Shown here: positions 5,330 through 6,467 of the stretch, one piece after another
Position numbering within the stretch: the first letter of the stretch is position 1
Layout: each line of letters opens with the position of its first letter
Assembly (NCBI RefSeq): GCF_046546175.1
Contig: NZ_JBKGYF010000093.1
Location: 1 to 6,467, forward strand
Source of the DNA: Methanohalobium sp046546175
GTDB lineage: Archaea > Halobacteriota > Methanosarcinia > Methanosarcinales > Methanosarcinaceae
Direction: 5' to 3'
Length of the DNA stretch: 6,467 bases
Position numbers and translations under genes: made by a program
The notes under the pieces: model-generated
Told to the model about the DNA's origin: nothing
Databases searched by the model: none
Seen by the model: the letters and a program-made list of their open reading frames with translations, nothing else

Positions 5330-5923
5330 TTATGGACACTGGATGATTCTATATACTTCAACTTCAATTCTTTCTACATCTTTTTTATGGAATTTAAATG
5401 TTCTTTTCAATGGAAACCCTGTAGTATACCAGTCTGTGATAACTGCAGGACTGATAAATTTTTGAATAAAATTTTTGCTTCCTTTGTTATGTATTGAATA
5501 TATTACATTCGCCATTTTCAGGGCGTTTGATAAAAACGGACGGTCACTTCCCCTCATCTGTGATCCGAATGGAGGATTCATGACCACTGTCTGTGCTTTA
5601 CCAGATATATTACCTATATCCTGACATATAAATTCAACGTCAACATTCATTATTTTGGCATTTTTTTCAGCAATTTCAAGTGCGTACTGGTCAGAATCGA
5701 ATCCAACCACTTTTTTGGTTCCCAATAGTTTTGCTCCAATGGCCAGGATTCCTGTTCCACATCCAAGGTCATATACTGTGTCTTTCAGGTCACCTTTCAT
5801 ATATGCCAGATGAAGCAATTCAGCAGCAATTAGTGAAGGTGTCATATATTGTTCCAGTGAAACATCAGGCTTATCAAATCCTTCAACCTGTTCGAGCAAC
5901 ATTTCAAGTTTTCGCTGTTTCAT
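5330..5923 (-). CDS. METTL5-like N6-adenine rRNA methyltransferase (COG2263 family)
   Basis: A class I SAM-dependent methyltransferase of 197 residues and the apparent archaeal counterpart of METTL5, which makes N6-methyladenosine in eukaryotic 18S rRNA near the decoding centre. The family N-terminus EGFDKPDVSLEQYMT (14-28) is present. DLGCGTG (52-58) is SAM motif I, Asp76 in GFDSD contacts the SAM ribose, and NPPFG (116-120) is the catalytic loop of adenine-N6 enzymes. KFHKKDVERIEVEV (177-190) matches the METTL5 C-terminus. Eukaryotic METTL5 needs Trm112; a Trm112 partner is likely but not in the window. I prefer the ATG at 5923, which gives MKQRKLEMLL as in relatives. An in-frame GTG at 5938 lies inside the AGAGGTG ribosome site and would overlap dph2 by 11 bp. 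The site is 12-14 bases from the ATG, slightly long. The rRNA target is inferred by homology. Confidence 0.88.
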   Translation of the reverse strand: MKQRKLEMLLEQVEGFDKPDVSLEQYMTPSLIAAELLHLAYMKGDLKDTVYDLGCGTGILAIGAKLLGTKKVVGFDSDQYALEIAEKNAKIMNVDVEFICQDIGNISGKAQTVVMNPPFGSQMRGSDRPFLSNALKMANVIYSIHNKGSKNFIQKFISPAVITDWYTTGFPLKRTFKFHKKDVERIEVEVYRIIQCP

Positions 5924-5927
5924 CAGA

Positions 5928-6467
5928 TTACTGTACACCTCTTATTTCATCGAACACCAATTTTTCCCATTTACGTTCTCCCAGTACAATTTCAAATTCC
6001 TGAGGTGTTAGCATGGGAGCAGGAAATTGCCCTACATCATCGATTGCGATTCTGGGACATGCGGTGTTTACAAAGGCATCCACTTTGAACTGGAGCAATT
6101 GTTCAGGTGTTACAAGGTCCATGTTCAGGATATATGCTATTTTACCATATTTTTTTGCCAGTTCTTTTAATGACCTAGCCAGTTCCATACGATATTGTCC
6201 AACTTTTGTCGAAATTACTATTCCGAATACAGATGAATCCAGTGATTTTGCAATAACAGCACTTCTCTGGCGCAATATCTTGGACGGGTCTACATAATAA
6301 GTTTTATCCGTGAATGGATCTGCAACTGTGACAGGTTTTCCGGTTGCAAGTGATACGCCTATTGGATGGAATTCTCCGCTACCAATATATAAATATTCAT
6401 CACATTCATTTATATCAGCAGATGAAAAATTACAGCCAAGTACCTGACCCGGATGAGCGATTCTGGT
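5928..6467 (-). CDS. dph2: Diphthamide biosynthesis enzyme Dph2, C-terminal half (partial)
   Basis: Archaeal Dph2 is a homodimeric [4Fe-4S] enzyme that cleaves SAM non-canonically and transfers the 3-amino-3-carboxypropyl group to a histidine of elongation factor 2, the first step of diphthamide formation. The frame is open from the window edge at 6467 to TAA at 5928-5930, giving 179 residues. Diagnostic pieces are GCNFSSA (11-17), the middle-domain cluster cysteine, then YIGSGEFHPIGVSLATGKPV (about 38-57) and NTACPRIAIDD (134-144), the C-terminal cluster cysteine. The two cysteines are 125 residues apart, against 124 in the P. horikoshii enzyme (Cys163 and Cys287). The third cluster cysteine and the start lie beyond the window. 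A TTG at 6275 is only an internal Leu codon. It is the first gene seen of the dph2-methyltransferase-csl4-rpoL cluster, whose promoter must lie off the window. Confidence 0.95.
   Translation of the reverse strand, partial: TRIAHPGQVLGCNFSSADINECDEYLYIGSGEFHPIGVSLATGKPVTVADPFTDKTYYVDPSKILRQRSAVIAKSLDSSVFGIVISTKVGQYRMELARSLKELAKKYGKIAYILNMDLVTPEQLLQFKVDAFVNTACPRIAIDDVGQFPAPMLTPQEFEIVLGERKWEKLVFDEIRGVQ
5936..5943 (-). promoter_or_regulatory. Ribosome binding site of the METTL5-like gene
   Basis: AAGAGGTG lies within the last codons of dph2. Because the GTG at its end belongs to the site itself, it cannot easily serve as the start codon as well, which favours the ATG at 5923. Coupling to dph2 translation is likely, since dph2 stops 4 bases before that ATG. 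Confidence 0.5.

Noticed and set aside
5924..5938. GTG at 5938 as the start of the METTL5-like gene
   Set aside because: The GTG is part of the AGAGGTG ribosome site and leaves no spacing. The ATG at 5923 gives the N-terminus usual in the family.
5928..6275. A separate 115-residue gene starting at TTG 6275
   Set aside because: The frame continues upstream without a stop to the window edge and reads as the middle domain of Dph2, so the TTG is an internal leucine codon.

Overview
The window is archaeal and most likely comes from a methylotrophic, Methanosarcina-type methanogen (order Methanosarcinales). The evidence is a Sep-tRNA:Cys-tRNA synthase, the archaeal RNA polymerase subunit L, the archaeal exosome subunit Csl4, an archaeal Dph2, AT-rich DNA, Shine-Dalgarno motifs of the GAGG type and archaeal TATA boxes. 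The genus cannot be fixed from the sequence. All complete genes lie on the minus strand, so they are transcribed from the right end of the window to the left.

Right half (6467 down to 4191) is an information-processing cluster: dph2 (diphthamide synthesis on elongation factor 2, cut by the window edge), a METTL5-like rRNA N6-adenine methyltransferase, csl4 (exosome RNA-binding cap) and rpoL. The genes overlap or are closely spaced, except for about 240 bp ahead of the recognised csl4 start. That gap holds an open, coding-like frame in phase with csl4 but without any ATG, GTG or TTG codon. The grouping matches the archaeal tendency to link exosome, transcription and translation genes.

Middle and left (4144 down to 130) is a sulfide-assimilation operon: SepCysS, O-acetylhomoserine sulfhydrylase (MetY type) and homoserine O-acyltransferase (MetX) with a C-terminal CBS pair. 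A well-formed TATA box lies 75-85 bp upstream of the SepCysS ATG. A perfect 15-bp palindrome sits where transcription should start and is a good operator candidate. SepCysS makes Cys-tRNA from phosphoseryl-tRNA. MetX and MetY make homocysteine from homoserine and sulfide. The three genes therefore feed the cysteine and methionine branches together, and the CBS pair may give MetX adenosyl-ligand feedback.

Left edge (1-79) is the right end of an IS200/IS605-family element on the plus strand: the last codons of a TnpB (OrfB) gene, the terminal hairpin and the terminal TTCAC. It points toward metX and ends 50 bp short of the metX stop codon. The DNA just beyond the end would be the guide segment of the TnpB-associated omega RNA, and it contains a perfect 12-bp palindrome. 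I see no tRNA, rRNA or CRISPR array.
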